A DNA stretch of 64,000 nt from Sporisorium sorghi (taxonomy: Eukaryota; Basidiomycota; Ustilaginomycetes; Ustilaginales; Ustilaginaceae), in the NCBI GenBank assembly GCA_023212695.1, contig JALCCG010000006.1, positions 1 to 64,000 on the forward strand, in the 5' to 3' direction. The stretch's first letter is position 1. Each line of letters begins with the position of its first letter. This document shows positions 17,902-27,205 of the stretch, piece by piece. The notes beneath the pieces were generated by a model, which worked only from the letters and a program-made list of their open reading frames with translations, was not told where the DNA came from and made no database searches. A program made the translations under genes and the position numbers.

Positions 17902-18873
17902 ATGAAGTTCAAAGGAATTCATCACGTGTCCGCAATTACAGCAGCAGCTTCGCAGAACTTCGAGTTTTATACAAAGGTGCTGGGCATGCGGCTGGTCAAG
18001 AAGACAGTAAACCAGGATGATGTCTCCGTGTACCACTTGTTTTATGGTGACGAGAAAGGAAATCCCGGGACAGAGCTTACCTTCTTCGAAATTCCGATGG
18101 CCGGCAGAACTCGTGAGGGAAACAACAGTATTTCGGCAACCTCCCTGCGAGTGCCTAGTGACCGCGCGTTGGAATATTGGACCGGGAGACTGGACGAATA
18201 CGGCGTAGAACGTGAGGAGATACAGGTACGTGCCGGCCGATTGACACTGCTATTCAGAGATTTTGAGGGCCAGCGGATCATTCTGGTTTCGGATGAACAT
18301 AACGGAGGAGTTCCTGGGGGCATTCCTTGGGAAAAGGGGCCGGTTCCGCCAGAATACGCCATCATCGGTTTAGGTCCGGTGCAGCTGACAGTACCTCGTG
18401 TGTTACAGACGGTTAAGGTATTGACGGAGCTGATGGGCTTCCGTTATAAAGGGCAGTATGCCTCGCCTGCAGACGGGCAGCCGGATATCCTTGTATTCGA
18501 GACCGGGGAAGGCGGTACGGGCGCTGAAGTTCACGTCGAGGAAAGAACAGACCTTCCGCAGGAACGCCTTGGACGAGGCGGTGTTCATCACGTTGCATTC
18601 CGCGTCGAGGATGAGGAAGAGCTTCGTTCCTGGATTGACCGGATTGGGGATGTGGGATTCTCAAATTCGGGATTTGTCGATCGTTTCTACTTCCGTTCCT
18701 TGTATTTCCGGGAGCCTAACGGCATTTTGTTCGAGGTGGCTACCGACGGACCTGGATTTGACACGGATGAGCATATCGATCATCTTGGCGAATCCCTGGC
18801 GCTGCCGCCGTTCCTGGAACCGAAGAGGGAGCAGATCGAAGCCAACCTGAAGCCCATCCATACCATTCAATAA
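17902..18873 (+). CDS. Ring-cleaving dioxygenase / glyoxalase family, MhqO-like
   Basis: 323 residues. Two vicinal-oxygen-chelate modules: the first starts FKGIHHVSAITAAASQNFEFYTKVLGMRLVKKTVNQDD, the second shows GRGGVHHVAFRV and ends NGILFEVATDGPGF. The His, His, Glu ligands for a divalent metal are present (HHV..., HHV..., FEVA). In Bacillus, MhqO-type enzymes are induced by hydroquinones and catechols and thought to open thiol-reactive aromatic compounds. Start ATG 17902 follows GGGAG by nine bases; an upstream in-frame ATG at 17887 overlaps that RBS. It is a single gene, ending in a bidirectional terminator. Confidence 0.88.
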   Translation: MKFKGIHHVSAITAAASQNFEFYTKVLGMRLVKKTVNQDDVSVYHLFYGDEKGNPGTELTFFEIPMAGRTREGNNSISATSLRVPSDRALEYWTGRLDEYGVEREEIQVRAGRLTLLFRDFEGQRIILVSDEHNGGVPGGIPWEKGPVPPEYAIIGLGPVQLTVPRVLQTVKVLTELMGFRYKGQYASPADGQPDILVFETGEGGTGAEVHVEERTDLPQERLGRGGVHHVAFRVEDEEELRSWIDRIGDVGFSNSGFVDRFYFRSLYFREPNGILFEVATDGPGFDTDEHIDHLGESLALPPFLEPKREQIEANLKPIHTIQ

Positions 18874-18896
18874 ATCCGGGCTCACGGGATTAACCT

Positions 18897-18951
18897 AAAA
18901 AAGCATCAGGCAAGCCGCAATTTTTGATGGGCTTCCTGATGCTTTTTTTCA
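18897..18951. terminator. Bidirectional terminator between convergent genes
   Basis: AAGCATCAGGcAAGCC (18901-18916) pairs with GGGCTTcCTGATGCTT (18929-18944), flanked by an A run on the left and seven T on the right. It serves both the dioxygenase gene and the minus-strand WYL regulator. Confidence 0.88.
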
Positions 18952-18965
18952 TATTGCTTATGAAT

Positions 18966-19922
18966 TCACTGTTGATAGAGCCGAGCAATGGCAGTCGCAG
19001 CCGAGCTGACATGCTCACGGAGCTCCTGGGGTGCAAGCACCTCGATTTCCGCCCCGCAGCTTAAGAGAAACGCGGACGCAGATTCCAACGTATTGAATTC
19101 CAAATCGGCCGTTATCCACCCTTCATGCGGGTTCTGCGTGTCGCAATGAATGATTTTCACATATCGCTCCCGCTCAAAACGTTTGATTAGAGAAACGGTC
19201 ATTTGAACCTGTGCGGGATATTGCGGTAGATTCTGCATGAATCGTGCCAATGATTCCTCCCAATACTGGGCCAAGTCAAAATCAGCTGGACGATGAAACA
19301 TCTCATCAGTCATCACGGCATCCACGATTCTGGATACGCGGTAAGTCCGCAGTTCGCCTTGGGATTCCGCCACCACATACCATGTGCTCCGCTTGGCAAC
19401 CAGTCCGAGGGGAAGGACGATTCTCTCGACACGCTCCTCTCCCTTCATATAATGAATGCGGAGTACGCGATCCAGCCATACTGCCTCCTGAAGCACCGTA
19501 AGGTACGGATGCGATTCACGGTAAGCGTGCCAGCCAGCGCCATCAATATGAATTTTCTCCCGAATGATTTCGGCATCCTGCCGAATGGAGCGCGGGGAAG
19601 AAGCCAATAATTTCTGATAAGCGGCATCAAACTGTTTGCCTATGCCTAAATCTCCGATCAGCGGGCTATGGCTGGAAACCAGCAGGGAGATGAGTTCGTC
19701 AGGCGTCATGCCCGTCAGGTTTGTACGATAGCTCTCCTCCAGCACCCAACCGCCGTGGGAACCTCTCTCCGCATAAACGGGAATGCCGGCCGAGCTGAGG
19801 CTTTCCATATCGCGTATAATCGTTCGCTCCGATACCTCGAGCTGCTCCGCCAAATAACGGGTGTTCTTTTTACCACCGTTCTGAAGCATCAGCATGATGG
19901 ACAGTAAACGGTCGGCTCTCAT
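18966..19922 (-). CDS. YafY-type transcriptional regulator, HTH plus WYL domain
   Basis: 318 residues. The N-terminal helix-turn-helix reads MRADRLLSIMLMLQNGGKKNTRYLAEQLEVSERTIIRDMESLSSAGIP; the WYL-type domain follows at about 140-230 (HYMKGEERVERIVLPLGLVAKRSTWYVVAESQGELRTYRVSRI) and a C-terminal WCX-like part. Such proteins bind DNA and sense a small ligand or nucleotide. It is divergent from the SDR oxidoreductase at 20052, with a 129-bp gap, and is likely to regulate that gene. RBS GAGGTG is present just before the start on the minus strand. Confidence 0.93.
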   Translation of the reverse strand: MRADRLLSIMLMLQNGGKKNTRYLAEQLEVSERTIIRDMESLSSAGIPVYAERGSHGGWVLEESYRTNLTGMTPDELISLLVSSHSPLIGDLGIGKQFDAAYQKLLASSPRSIRQDAEIIREKIHIDGAGWHAYRESHPYLTVLQEAVWLDRVLRIHYMKGEERVERIVLPLGLVAKRSTWYVVAESQGELRTYRVSRIVDAVMTDEMFHRPADFDLAQYWEESLARFMQNLPQYPAQVQMTVSLIKRFERERYVKIIHCDTQNPHEGWITADLEFNTLESASAFLLSCGAEIEVLAPQELREHVSSAATAIARLYQQ

Positions 19923-20051
19923 ATCGTGTCACCTCTTTTAAGAACTGTAGAAGATAAATGTATTGTAGCATGGATATAAGACAATGGATGTCATATAAGC
20001 CTGATAGGATGAAGGTGTTGAGAAAATCTGTTATATGATGGAGGTTACGCT

Positions 20052-20945
20052 ATGATTAACGAAAATCGTAAGCCGCTACAAGGCAAGGTTGCTGTCGTTG
20101 CAGGTTCGACGCGCGGTGCGGGTCGAGCTATTGCGGTTATGCTGGGTGCGGCGGGGGCAACGGTGTACTGCACAGGACGGAGCGTACGGGGACAAGCATC
20201 GGATATTAAGCGATCAGAGACCATTAACGATACGGCGGATATGGTGACAGAGCGGGGAGGGACCGGAATTGCCGTGCAATGTGACCATACCGTGGAAGAG
20301 CAGGTGAAGGCTCTGTTTGAGCGAGTTCGTGAGGAACAGGATGGGCGACTCGACATTCTTGTCAATGATATATGGGGTGGCGAGCATCTTACACACTGGA
20401 ATGTTCCGTTCTGGGAACAGTTCCTGTCCGATGGGTTGTTAATGCAGGAGCGTGCGGTTACCACGCATATGATCACAAGCTATTACGGCGTTCCACTCAT
20501 GGTAGAGAATGGAAGCGGATTGATCATCGAGGTTACGGACGGCTCTACTTACCGATATCGGGGGAATTTGTATTATAGTTTGGCCAAAATATCGCCCATT
20601 CATCTGGCAGAAGCAATGGCAGAAGAGCTGCGTCCCTATCATGTAACCGCGTTGTCCGTTACACCCGGATTTCTCCGTTCCGAACAAATGCTGGATCACT
20701 TCGGTGTTACGGAAGATAATTGGCAGGATGCCGCTGTGCAAGAACCGCATTTCCTCGCGTCGGAGACGCCGTATTTCCTGGCGCAGGGGGTTGCGGCGCT
20801 GGCGGCTGATCCGGATGTTGCAGCTAAGAGCGGCAAAGCGCTGACCAGCTGGGAGTTGTCGGATGAATACGGCTTCTGCGACATTGACGGGCGCAGGCCG
20901 CATTGGGGCCATTATGCGAAGGAGCAGGGCCTTCCCATATCGTAA
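20052..20945 (+). CDS. Short-chain dehydrogenase/reductase
   Basis: 297 residues. The Rossmann glycine motif is AGSTRGAGRAIA (about residues 17-28) and the catalytic YxxxK lies in YYSLAK. NNAG is changed to VNDIWGG, which marks a less common subgroup with a long substrate loop. An NAD(P)H-dependent oxidoreductase of unknown substrate, cytoplasmic. RBS GGAGG stands before ATG 20052. Probably controlled by the divergent WYL regulator. A strong terminator follows at 20956. Confidence 0.9.
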   Translation: MINENRKPLQGKVAVVAGSTRGAGRAIAVMLGAAGATVYCTGRSVRGQASDIKRSETINDTADMVTERGGTGIAVQCDHTVEEQVKALFERVREEQDGRLDILVNDIWGGEHLTHWNVPFWEQFLSDGLLMQERAVTTHMITSYYGVPLMVENGSGLIIEVTDGSTYRYRGNLYYSLAKISPIHLAEAMAEELRPYHVTALSVTPGFLRSEQMLDHFGVTEDNWQDAAVQEPHFLASETPYFLAQGVAALAADPDVAAKSGKALTSWELSDEYGFCDIDGRRPHWGHYAKEQGLPIS

Positions 20946-20955
20946 GAAGATACGT

Positions 20956-21002
20956 AAAAACAGGGTGCCTATAGCCATGACGGCGAATAGGCACCCTGTT
21001 TT
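20956..21002 (+). terminator. Terminator after the SDR gene
   Basis: AAAACAGGGTGCCTAT (20957-20972) and ATAGGCACCCTGTTTT (20987-21002) form a 16-bp perfect stem with A and T flanks, so it can work in both directions. Confidence 0.88.
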
Positions 21003-21011
21003 GATGGGTAA

Positions 21012-21103
21012 AAATGGTCCTTTGACTTAGCATTTAGCGGTACCGCTGTGAGAGCGTCTGTATCGGCAATAGCGGTACATCGCAGCCCGAAGTCAAGGTT
21101 TTA
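21012..21103 (-). terminator. Large hairpin, probable minus-strand terminator of the GlsB-like gene
   Basis: CCTTTGACTT (about 21019-21028) and AAGTCAAGG (about 21091-21099) enclose a region with two AGCGGTAC copies able to pair within it. Read on the minus strand the stem is followed by ATTTTT, just after the stop of the gene at 21116. Confidence 0.5.
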
Positions 21104-21115
21104 GACTTCAGCTCA

Positions 21116-21373
21116 TTACGAGCGGCCGCGTCTCATTGAGCCCATGATCAGGCTGACGATAAAGACAAGGACGACGGCACCGATCAGGGCAGGCAAGATG
21201 AAGAAACCTCCCATTTCCGGTCCCCAAGACCCGAGCAACAGTCCACCCAGCCAAGCACCGACAAAGCCAGCAATGATGTTACCGATGATACCGCCGGGAA
21301 TGTCTCTGCCCATAATCAAACCTGCAATCCAACCAATGATACCGCCGACAATTAATGACCAAAGAAAACTCAT
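21116..21373 (-). CDS. GlsB/YeaQ/YmgE-family small membrane protein
   Basis: 85 residues, three hydrophobic helices rich in Gly (LIVGGIIGWIAGLIMGRDIPGGIIGNIIAGFVGAWLGGLLLG). The family is linked to general stress, but its biochemical role is unknown. The start is ATG 21373, six bases after GAGGTG; the GTG further upstream at 21382 is part of that RBS and not used. Single gene. Confidence 0.9.
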   Translation of the reverse strand: MSFLWSLIVGGIIGWIAGLIMGRDIPGGIIGNIIAGFVGAWLGGLLLGSWGPEMGGFFILPALIGAVVLVFIVSLIMGSMRRGRS

Positions 21374-21568
21374 GTTTATCACCTCGTATAAGTTATAGTT
21401 GTTTGTGCCTTACTATTAACCAAAGAAGTGACTTTTAAACCGGATTGAACCCGAACATTGATAAAATCATTTTTTTCCAGCTAAAAAAGAGAGTTGCTCT
21501 TTTGATAAATAGGGGGCTTTTGATTATGCTTGAAGTATCATTACAGTGTACCTTATAAAGGAGTTGGC

Positions 21569-22312
21569 ATGAGACTCATGGCAGAGAAATGGACAGAAGA
21601 ATATACCATTCAATCCGTTGATGCGGATTTTCGGGGGGATTGCCGCTGGTCCTCGCTGCTCAGTATTTTGCAAAGGGCGGCAGACCGGCATGTCGAGGCG
21701 CTTGGGATCAGTCGCGAGGAGATGATTGAGCGGGGGATGGGCTGGATGCTCATTACGCTTGAGCTTGATATGGGGCGAATGCCAAAGGATATGGAGACCG
21801 TCCATGTTGAGACCTGGAGCCGCGGCTCCAAGGGGGCTCTGTGGCATCGGGATTATCGGATAAAAAATGCTGACGGAGAAAAGCTGGGTGAAGCCCGCTC
21901 GGTGTGGGCGCTGGTGGATATTCACAAACGAAAAATCCTGCGTCCCTCCATGTTTCCGTATGAGGTGCCGATCGGTAAAGAATCGGTAGGAGAGCTGCCA
22001 AACAAAGCCGTATTGGCTGAAGGGGTGCAGCTTGCAGAGGCCTATACGTATAAAGTTCGATACAGTGGAATTGATGTGAACGGGCATCTGAATAATGCCC
22101 GGTATGCGGATCTGTGCTTCGATGTGCTGGACGAGCAGGAGCTTCAGGAAGGAAACCTGACAGGCTTCAAGATTACATATCACAACGAGGCCAGACTCGG
22201 AGATACGATGCTCCTCAGCCGTTCGGCTGAAGAGAACAGCAGGGTATATGTGCAAGGCACTTCACCGGACGGGATAAACTTTTTTGAAGCGGTTATCGTT
22301 AGGGAACCATAA
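21569..22312 (+). CDS. Acyl-ACP thioesterase-like protein
   Basis: 247 residues, two hotdog folds. The first half has the family pattern DADFRGDCRWSSLLSILQRAADRHVEALGI and W(S)RGSKGALWHRDYRI; the second holds the catalytic-type motif YSGIDVNGHLNNARYADL. It would release free fatty acids from acyl-ACP. Start ATG 21569, five bases after AAAGGAG; a TTG at 21530 is in frame but lacks an RBS. It precedes bceR by 63 bp; functional connection is not obvious. Confidence 0.88.
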   Translation: MRLMAEKWTEEYTIQSVDADFRGDCRWSSLLSILQRAADRHVEALGISREEMIERGMGWMLITLELDMGRMPKDMETVHVETWSRGSKGALWHRDYRIKNADGEKLGEARSVWALVDIHKRKILRPSMFPYEVPIGKESVGELPNKAVLAEGVQLAEAYTYKVRYSGIDVNGHLNNARYADLCFDVLDEQELQEGNLTGFKITYHNEARLGDTMLLSRSAEENSRVYVQGTSPDGINFFEAVIVREP

Positions 22313-22375
22313 ACCATCAGGCCGCTAATCCGGATAGGAGGGGAAGTGCCTGACGCTTCACGGAGGGAGAGCCGG

Positions 22376-23074
22376 ATGTACAAAATCATGGTCGTAGAGG
22401 ATGACCCAAAGCTGGCTGGGTTGCTGCAATCGCATATCGAAAGGTACGGCAACGAAGCGATTGTTGTTGAGGATTTCGGTCAGGTGCTGGAACAGTTCCA
22501 GGAGCTGAAACCGCATGTGGTTCTGCTGGATGTGAATCTGCCGAGCTTTGACGGATACTATTGGTGTCGTCAGATCCGGTCGTTATCCACCTGCCCCATT
22601 ATTTTCATATCTGCCAGAAGCGGAACCCCGGATCAATTAAGAGCCCTTGAGAACGGAGCGGACGATTATATTACGAAGCCATTTGCTTACGATATCGTCA
22701 TTGCCAAAATCCACAGTCAGTTGCGGCGCGTATATGGCGATTACGCGACAGCATCCGCCGAACGTACGGTGGAGAAGGACGGGCTTGTCCTGTATCCCGA
22801 GCGAATGGAGATGAGTTTGGAAGAACGGACCTCCGTTCTCACGAAAAAGGAAACGATCCTCCTCGAGACGCTGCTGAGCCGGAGTCCCCGACTTGTTACG
22901 CGCGAGACCATTCTGGAGAAGTTATGGGATGATACCTTTGTTGACGATAATACGCTCAGCGTCAATATTAACCGGGTACGGAAACGGCTTGCCGAGCTGG
23001 GCATTGAGGATGCCCTTGAAACGGTCCGCGGCTCGGGATACCGGCTTCATACGGTGTGGAAGAGGCAGTCATGA
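22376..23074 (+). CDS. bceR: Response regulator of the BceR type
   Basis: 232 residues. Receiver domain (1-115) with acidic pair in VVEDDPKL, phosphoacceptor Asp in VVLLDVNLPSFDGYYWC, Lys in ITKPFAYD; OmpR-type winged helix at about 130-230 (LTKKETILLETLLSRSP, DDNTLSVNINRVRKRLAELG, ETVRGSGYRL). It receives phosphate from the kinase encoded next and should activate bceAB at 24441. The start is ATG 22376 behind GGAGGGAGAG. The gene overlaps bceS by four bases (ATGA). Confidence 0.93.
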   Translation: MYKIMVVEDDPKLAGLLQSHIERYGNEAIVVEDFGQVLEQFQELKPHVVLLDVNLPSFDGYYWCRQIRSLSTCPIIFISARSGTPDQLRALENGADDYITKPFAYDIVIAKIHSQLRRVYGDYATASAERTVEKDGLVLYPERMEMSLEERTSVLTKKETILLETLLSRSPRLVTRETILEKLWDDTFVDDNTLSVNINRVRKRLAELGIEDALETVRGSGYRLHTVWKRQS

Positions 23075-24051
23075 AAAAGCTGTTCTGGCGAGAGCATCTG
23101 CCGCTGATTGTGTTCACGCTTGCAGCGCTGTTTGTGGTGCTGCTCGTCTTCTGGTATGACGGTTATGATCATCCGGTAACAGCTGCCTATGCGGTTTTTC
23201 TTGGTATAACCATTCTGGGGGGATACTTGGCTTTCCGGTATTTCACACACCGGGATTTCTATGAGCGGCTGTCACAGCCCATCCGATCGCTGGAGGAATC
23301 GATAAAGCATAATGAATCCGCACCCCTGCCAACCGCTCTCAGCGAGCTTATGGAAGAGCAATACCGACAATACCGCACGGTCATGGAGGAGTGGGAGCGA
23401 CGGCGTAAAGAGCATATGATCTTCATGAATCAGTGGGTGCATCAGATGAAAACGCCGCTCTCGGTCATTGAGATGATCACGCAGGAGGACGATAACGATT
23501 CGTTCAAGAGCATTTCGGAGGAATCCGACCGAATCCGGCGCGGGCTTGAGATGGTGCTGTATATGTCCAGGCTCGAAACTTTCGAGCAGGATTTCAGCGT
23601 AGAGCCAGTACATCTGAACCAGATAGCTGTTGACGCGGTGCATGAGAACAAGCGCTTCTTCATCCATAGTCATGTATATCCCGAACTGCTGGTGGATCCA
23701 GACCTTATGGTTCAGACGGATGCCAAGTGGCTGCGGTTTATTATGCTGCAGCTGCTCTCCAATGCCATTAAATATTCTGCCGGTACCGGATTCAAGGTGA
23801 CGATTCAAGCCCGCCGCTCGGAGGATGGCCGTCATGTGATGCTGGAGATCACGGACCGGGGAATGGGAATTCCAAAGTCCGATATGAACCGGGTGTTCGA
23901 CCCGTTCTATACCGGGGAGAACGGCCGCAAGCTGAAGGAGTCCACAGGCATGGGCTTATACCTCGTCAAGGAGGTCGTCCAGAAAATGAACCACCGGATT
24001 GAGCTGGAATCCGAGCCGGGGAAAGGCACAACCGTGAGGCTGATTTTCTAG
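23071..24051 (+). CDS. bceS: Intramembrane-sensing histidine kinase of the BceS type
   Basis: 326 residues. Two transmembrane helices near the N-terminus separated by only a few residues (YDGYDHP), so there is almost no extracellular sensing domain. The His box is MNQWVHQMKTPLSVIEMI; ATPase motifs are LLSNAIKYS, ITDRGMGIP, FDPFYTGENGR and STGMGLYLVKEV. In BceRS-AB systems the kinase senses peptide antibiotics through the transporter rather than directly. Start ATG 23071 overlaps the bceR stop. Confidence 0.93.
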   Translation: MKKLFWREHLPLIVFTLAALFVVLLVFWYDGYDHPVTAAYAVFLGITILGGYLAFRYFTHRDFYERLSQPIRSLEESIKHNESAPLPTALSELMEEQYRQYRTVMEEWERRRKEHMIFMNQWVHQMKTPLSVIEMITQEDDNDSFKSISEESDRIRRGLEMVLYMSRLETFEQDFSVEPVHLNQIAVDAVHENKRFFIHSHVYPELLVDPDLMVQTDAKWLRFIMLQLLSNAIKYSAGTGFKVTIQARRSEDGRHVMLEITDRGMGIPKSDMNRVFDPFYTGENGRKLKESTGMGLYLVKEVVQKMNHRIELESEPGKGTTVRLIF

Positions 24052-24222
24052 GGATGAGGCCGATTTCATTGCTCGCGTTATTCTCGTTAGAGATGCAGCT
24101 GCAGCTGAAGGAAGATCAAGCATGATACTGTTCCGCTCTGCGCCCCGGATTTGTCATATCGAGGCTGTACTGAAGCCATAGCAAGCCATAGCACCATAGC
24201 ATACAAGCTGTTAAGCTAGGAG

Positions 24223-24278
24223 CCTTATCTCGGGGAAATGCCTTCGGTTGAAGACATCTGTCAGAGATAAGGTTTTTT
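24223..24278 (+). terminator. Terminator after bceRS
   Basis: CCTTATCTC (24223-24231) pairs with GAGATAAGG (24264-24272), followed by six T. It separates regulator and transporter transcripts. Confidence 0.75.
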
Positions 24279-24333
24279 CTTATGGTTAAGTATGTATTGA
24301 CGTAATTCAGATCCCATCTTGGTGAAAGTGAAT

Positions 24334-24349
24334 CTTACACCGATGTAAG
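24334..24349 (+). promoter_or_regulatory. Probable BceR binding site upstream of bceA
   Basis: CTTACA-CCGA-TGTAAG is a perfect inverted repeat and matches the TNACA-N4-TGTAA pattern that I recall for BceR-like regulators. It lies about 92 bp before bceA. A TATACA-like -10 occurs near 24391. The rest of the 24052-24440 gap holds the terminator described separately and no ORF. Confidence 0.7.
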
Positions 24350-24440
24350 ACTGGTGAAAGAGTGATCGATAGGAGAAGACCTGGGGCTGCTATACACTAA
24401 CCTTACAAGATTACGAAATAACGAGAGTGAGGTTTACAAA

Positions 24441-25190
24441 ATGGAGATATTGAACGTCCGCAATCTGGGCAAAGTCTACAAGGCCGCGGTGTCCCACGAG
24501 GCGCTTTCCAATATCAATTTGAGCATCAACGAAGGGGAGTTCGTTGGCATTATGGGACCTTCCGGCAGCGGGAAAACGACGCTGCTTAACATGATATCCA
24601 CCATCGACCGCCCCACATCCGGTGAGATCAGCATTGGCGGGAAAGATCCGTTTCGTCTGTCACAGGATCAATTGGCGATGTTCCGCCGCCGCGAGCTCGG
24701 GTTTGTCTTCCAGTCCTTCAATCTGCTTAATACACTGACCGTGAAGGAGAATATTCTGCTGCCACTGGCGCTGGACGGTGTCGATCTGGACGAGATGAAC
24801 CGACGGGTCGGCGTGCTGGCAGAGAAGCTGGGCATTACATCGATTCTGGATAAGCGGACCTATGAAATTTCAGGGGGACAGGCACAGCGGACAGCTGTAG
24901 CGCGGGCGATGATCCACGTTCCGAAGCTGGTGCTGGCGGATGAACCGACGGGGAATCTGGATTCCAAATCCGCGCGTGATGTCATGGAGATCATGGATCG
25001 CAGAAACAAGGAAGACAAAGTAACCATGCTGCTGGTCACCCATGATCCGGTGGCCGCAAGTTACTGCAATCGGGTGGTGTTTATCAAGGACGGTCAATTG
25101 TACAACGAAATCACGTACGGTGACAGCCAGTCGGCTTTTTATCAGAAAATCATCAACGTGTTATCGCTGCTGGGGGGGTTCGGGACATGA
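24441..25190 (+). CDS. bceA: ABC transporter ATP-binding protein of the BceA type
   Basis: 249 residues. Walker A GPSGSGKTT (about 38-46), Q-loop FVFQSFNLLNTL, signature ISGGQAQRTAVARAM (first residue Ile instead of Leu, as often seen in this group), Walker B LVLADEPTGNLD, switch His in LLVTHDP. It powers the BceB permease to free cell-wall targets from peptide antibiotics such as bacitracin and to signal to BceS. It overlaps bceB by four bases (ATGA at 25187-25190). Confidence 0.94.
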   Translation: MEILNVRNLGKVYKAAVSHEALSNINLSINEGEFVGIMGPSGSGKTTLLNMISTIDRPTSGEISIGGKDPFRLSQDQLAMFRRRELGFVFQSFNLLNTLTVKENILLPLALDGVDLDEMNRRVGVLAEKLGITSILDKRTYEISGGQAQRTAVARAMIHVPKLVLADEPTGNLDSKSARDVMEIMDRRNKEDKVTMLLVTHDPVAASYCNRVVFIKDGQLYNEITYGDSQSAFYQKIINVLSLLGGFGT

Positions 25191-27115
25191 ATTTTCGCCA
25201 GTTCGCCATTAATAATGTCCTGCGCAGCAAGCGCACATATATCGCCCACTTTCTGAGCAGCGCCTTCTCTGTCATGATTTTTTTTACTTATGGCCTGCTC
25301 TCGTTTCACCCGCAGCTCAAGGATGGCTTGGTCTCCTCCAGCGGAACCCTAAGCATGCTGGGAACCATGGGCATGACGGTATCCCAATATATTGTGTTTG
25401 TCTTTTCATTCTTTTTCCTGCTGTATTCCGTTGGAGCCTTTATCAAGGTTCGGAAGAAGGAATTCGGCATACTGATGATACTTGGAATGTCCCGCAAGCA
25501 GTTGAATCGGATGCTGTTTATTGAAAATATCTTGATTGGCGCTGCTGCGATCATCGCCGGTATCGGAATCGGCATGCTGTTCTCGAAGCTGATCCTGTTA
25601 ATCAGCGCCAAGCTGCTGGCAGTGGATCAGGGTCTGCCGTTTTATTTTCCACTCCAAGCGCTTGTGATGACGGCAGTGGCTTATGCCGTGTTGTTCTTGC
25701 TCATTGCCCTGTTCTCCTCGCTTATGCTCCGGAAGGGCACGCTGCTCGCCCTTGTCAAAGCGGAGGAAAGCCCCAAACCGCAGCCGAAAGCCTCACCCTG
25801 GCTGGCTGTGCTCGCCGTTTTCCTGATTGCTGCGGGATACGGCATGGTTATGTTCTTTGCCATTCTCCAAATTTTCAATCTATTGCTGCTGCTGGGCGGC
25901 GTTGTATTGGTTATCACCGGTACGTATTTTCTCTTCACCCAGTTCAGCGTTTATTTCATGCGGTACTTGCAGAAGAGGGAACGATTCTTTTTCCGCAAAA
26001 CCAACCTGCTGACCGTATCGGAGCTGCTGTACAGAATCAAGGACAATGCGGTGATGTTTTTTCTCGTATCGGTCATTTCGGCATCCGCCTTTACCGGCAT
26101 TGGGACCACGCTGGCCATCGGAGATCCGGGTTTGTCTGCCATGGAGAACCCTTATGCTTACACATATTCCATGTATGACGAGGATGAGGATAAAGGGAAT
26201 CGGCATCTGGATATCATCAGGGAGGAGCTTAAGAAGGGAGGACTGGATTACAAGGAGGCAGAGGTTACCCCGATTTTCACGGATAACGGGGTTAAGCTGA
26301 TTAAGCTGAGCGAATATAACGGTCTCATTCAATCGCTGGGTTACCCGGCAGAAACATTGGGCGATCTGGAAGGAATTCTGACTCCGGGAACGGTCTCGGA
26401 GAAGAACAGCTACCGCATCGACGGTCCTTTGTCTGATCAGTTCGAGGTATTAAACGGCAAAACATCGGAAATCGTCAAGGTGCTCAAGGCCGAAACGTTC
26501 ATTGCGGTACCCGAAAGCTACGGGGAGACGCTGGTTGTATCCGACCGCTTGTACGAGGATGCGCTGCAGGCACAGCAGGACCAAGAATACGGTTATGCGG
26601 CCTACCATACATTTTACGTGCAGGATTGGAAGAATACCGGGGACGTGTCCAGATCGATTCTGGAACGTTTTAACGAGAATGAAGACAACAGCTATTATCT
26701 AAAATCGTTGTATTTCGATTGGAAAAACGCCCAGCAGCAGAACGGCATCTTACTCATGGTAAGCGGATTGGTTGGCATCGTCTTCTTTACCTTCGCGGCA
26801 AGCTTTGTCTATTTCCGCCTGTATGCGGATCTTGCGCGGGATGAACAGCAATATCGTATGATTGCCAAGGTCGGTCTCAGTAAAAAAGAGCTTGGCATCA
26901 TCATCACCAAGCAGCTTGTCATCATGTTCTTCCTTCCGATGCTCATTGCACTGATCCATAGCGGTGTTGCCTTCGTTGCCCTTCAGCAGTTGGTCGACTT
27001 CTCCATTGTAGGTCACAGTTTGAAGATTTTTATCTTCTTCCTCAGCATACAGATCATGTATTTCTTTATTACTCGATGGCGTTACCTGGAGCGTCTCAAC
27101 AAAATGATTCAGTAG
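25187..27115 (+). CDS. bceB: ABC transporter permease of the BceB type
   Basis: 642 residues. About ten membrane helices: one, then a block of three, a block of two, then helices around a large extracellular domain (about 305-520, from AIGDPGLSAMENPYAY to DWKNAQQQ), and three at the end. This one-large-loop layout is the BceB/FtsX-like pattern; the big loop is thought to bind the antibiotic and set specificity. The exact drug cannot be predicted, but lipid II-cycle antibiotics are usual. Confidence 0.93.
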   Translation: MNFRQFAINNVLRSKRTYIAHFLSSAFSVMIFFTYGLLSFHPQLKDGLVSSSGTLSMLGTMGMTVSQYIVFVFSFFFLLYSVGAFIKVRKKEFGILMILGMSRKQLNRMLFIENILIGAAAIIAGIGIGMLFSKLILLISAKLLAVDQGLPFYFPLQALVMTAVAYAVLFLLIALFSSLMLRKGTLLALVKAEESPKPQPKASPWLAVLAVFLIAAGYGMVMFFAILQIFNLLLLLGGVVLVITGTYFLFTQFSVYFMRYLQKRERFFFRKTNLLTVSELLYRIKDNAVMFFLVSVISASAFTGIGTTLAIGDPGLSAMENPYAYTYSMYDEDEDKGNRHLDIIREELKKGGLDYKEAEVTPIFTDNGVKLIKLSEYNGLIQSLGYPAETLGDLEGILTPGTVSEKNSYRIDGPLSDQFEVLNGKTSEIVKVLKAETFIAVPESYGETLVVSDRLYEDALQAQQDQEYGYAAYHTFYVQDWKNTGDVSRSILERFNENEDNSYYLKSLYFDWKNAQQQNGILLMVSGLVGIVFFTFAASFVYFRLYADLARDEQQYRMIAKVGLSKKELGIIITKQLVIMFFLPMLIALIHSGVAFVALQQLVDFSIVGHSLKIFIFFLSIQIMYFFITRWRYLERLNKMIQ

Positions 27116-27205
27116 CATTCCCCCTGTTTCCTCGTTGAAAAGTGTCAAAACGGGTATGTTATTACAAGAAGCACTTTATAACGAGGATGGGGGCGACTTT
27201 TCATA

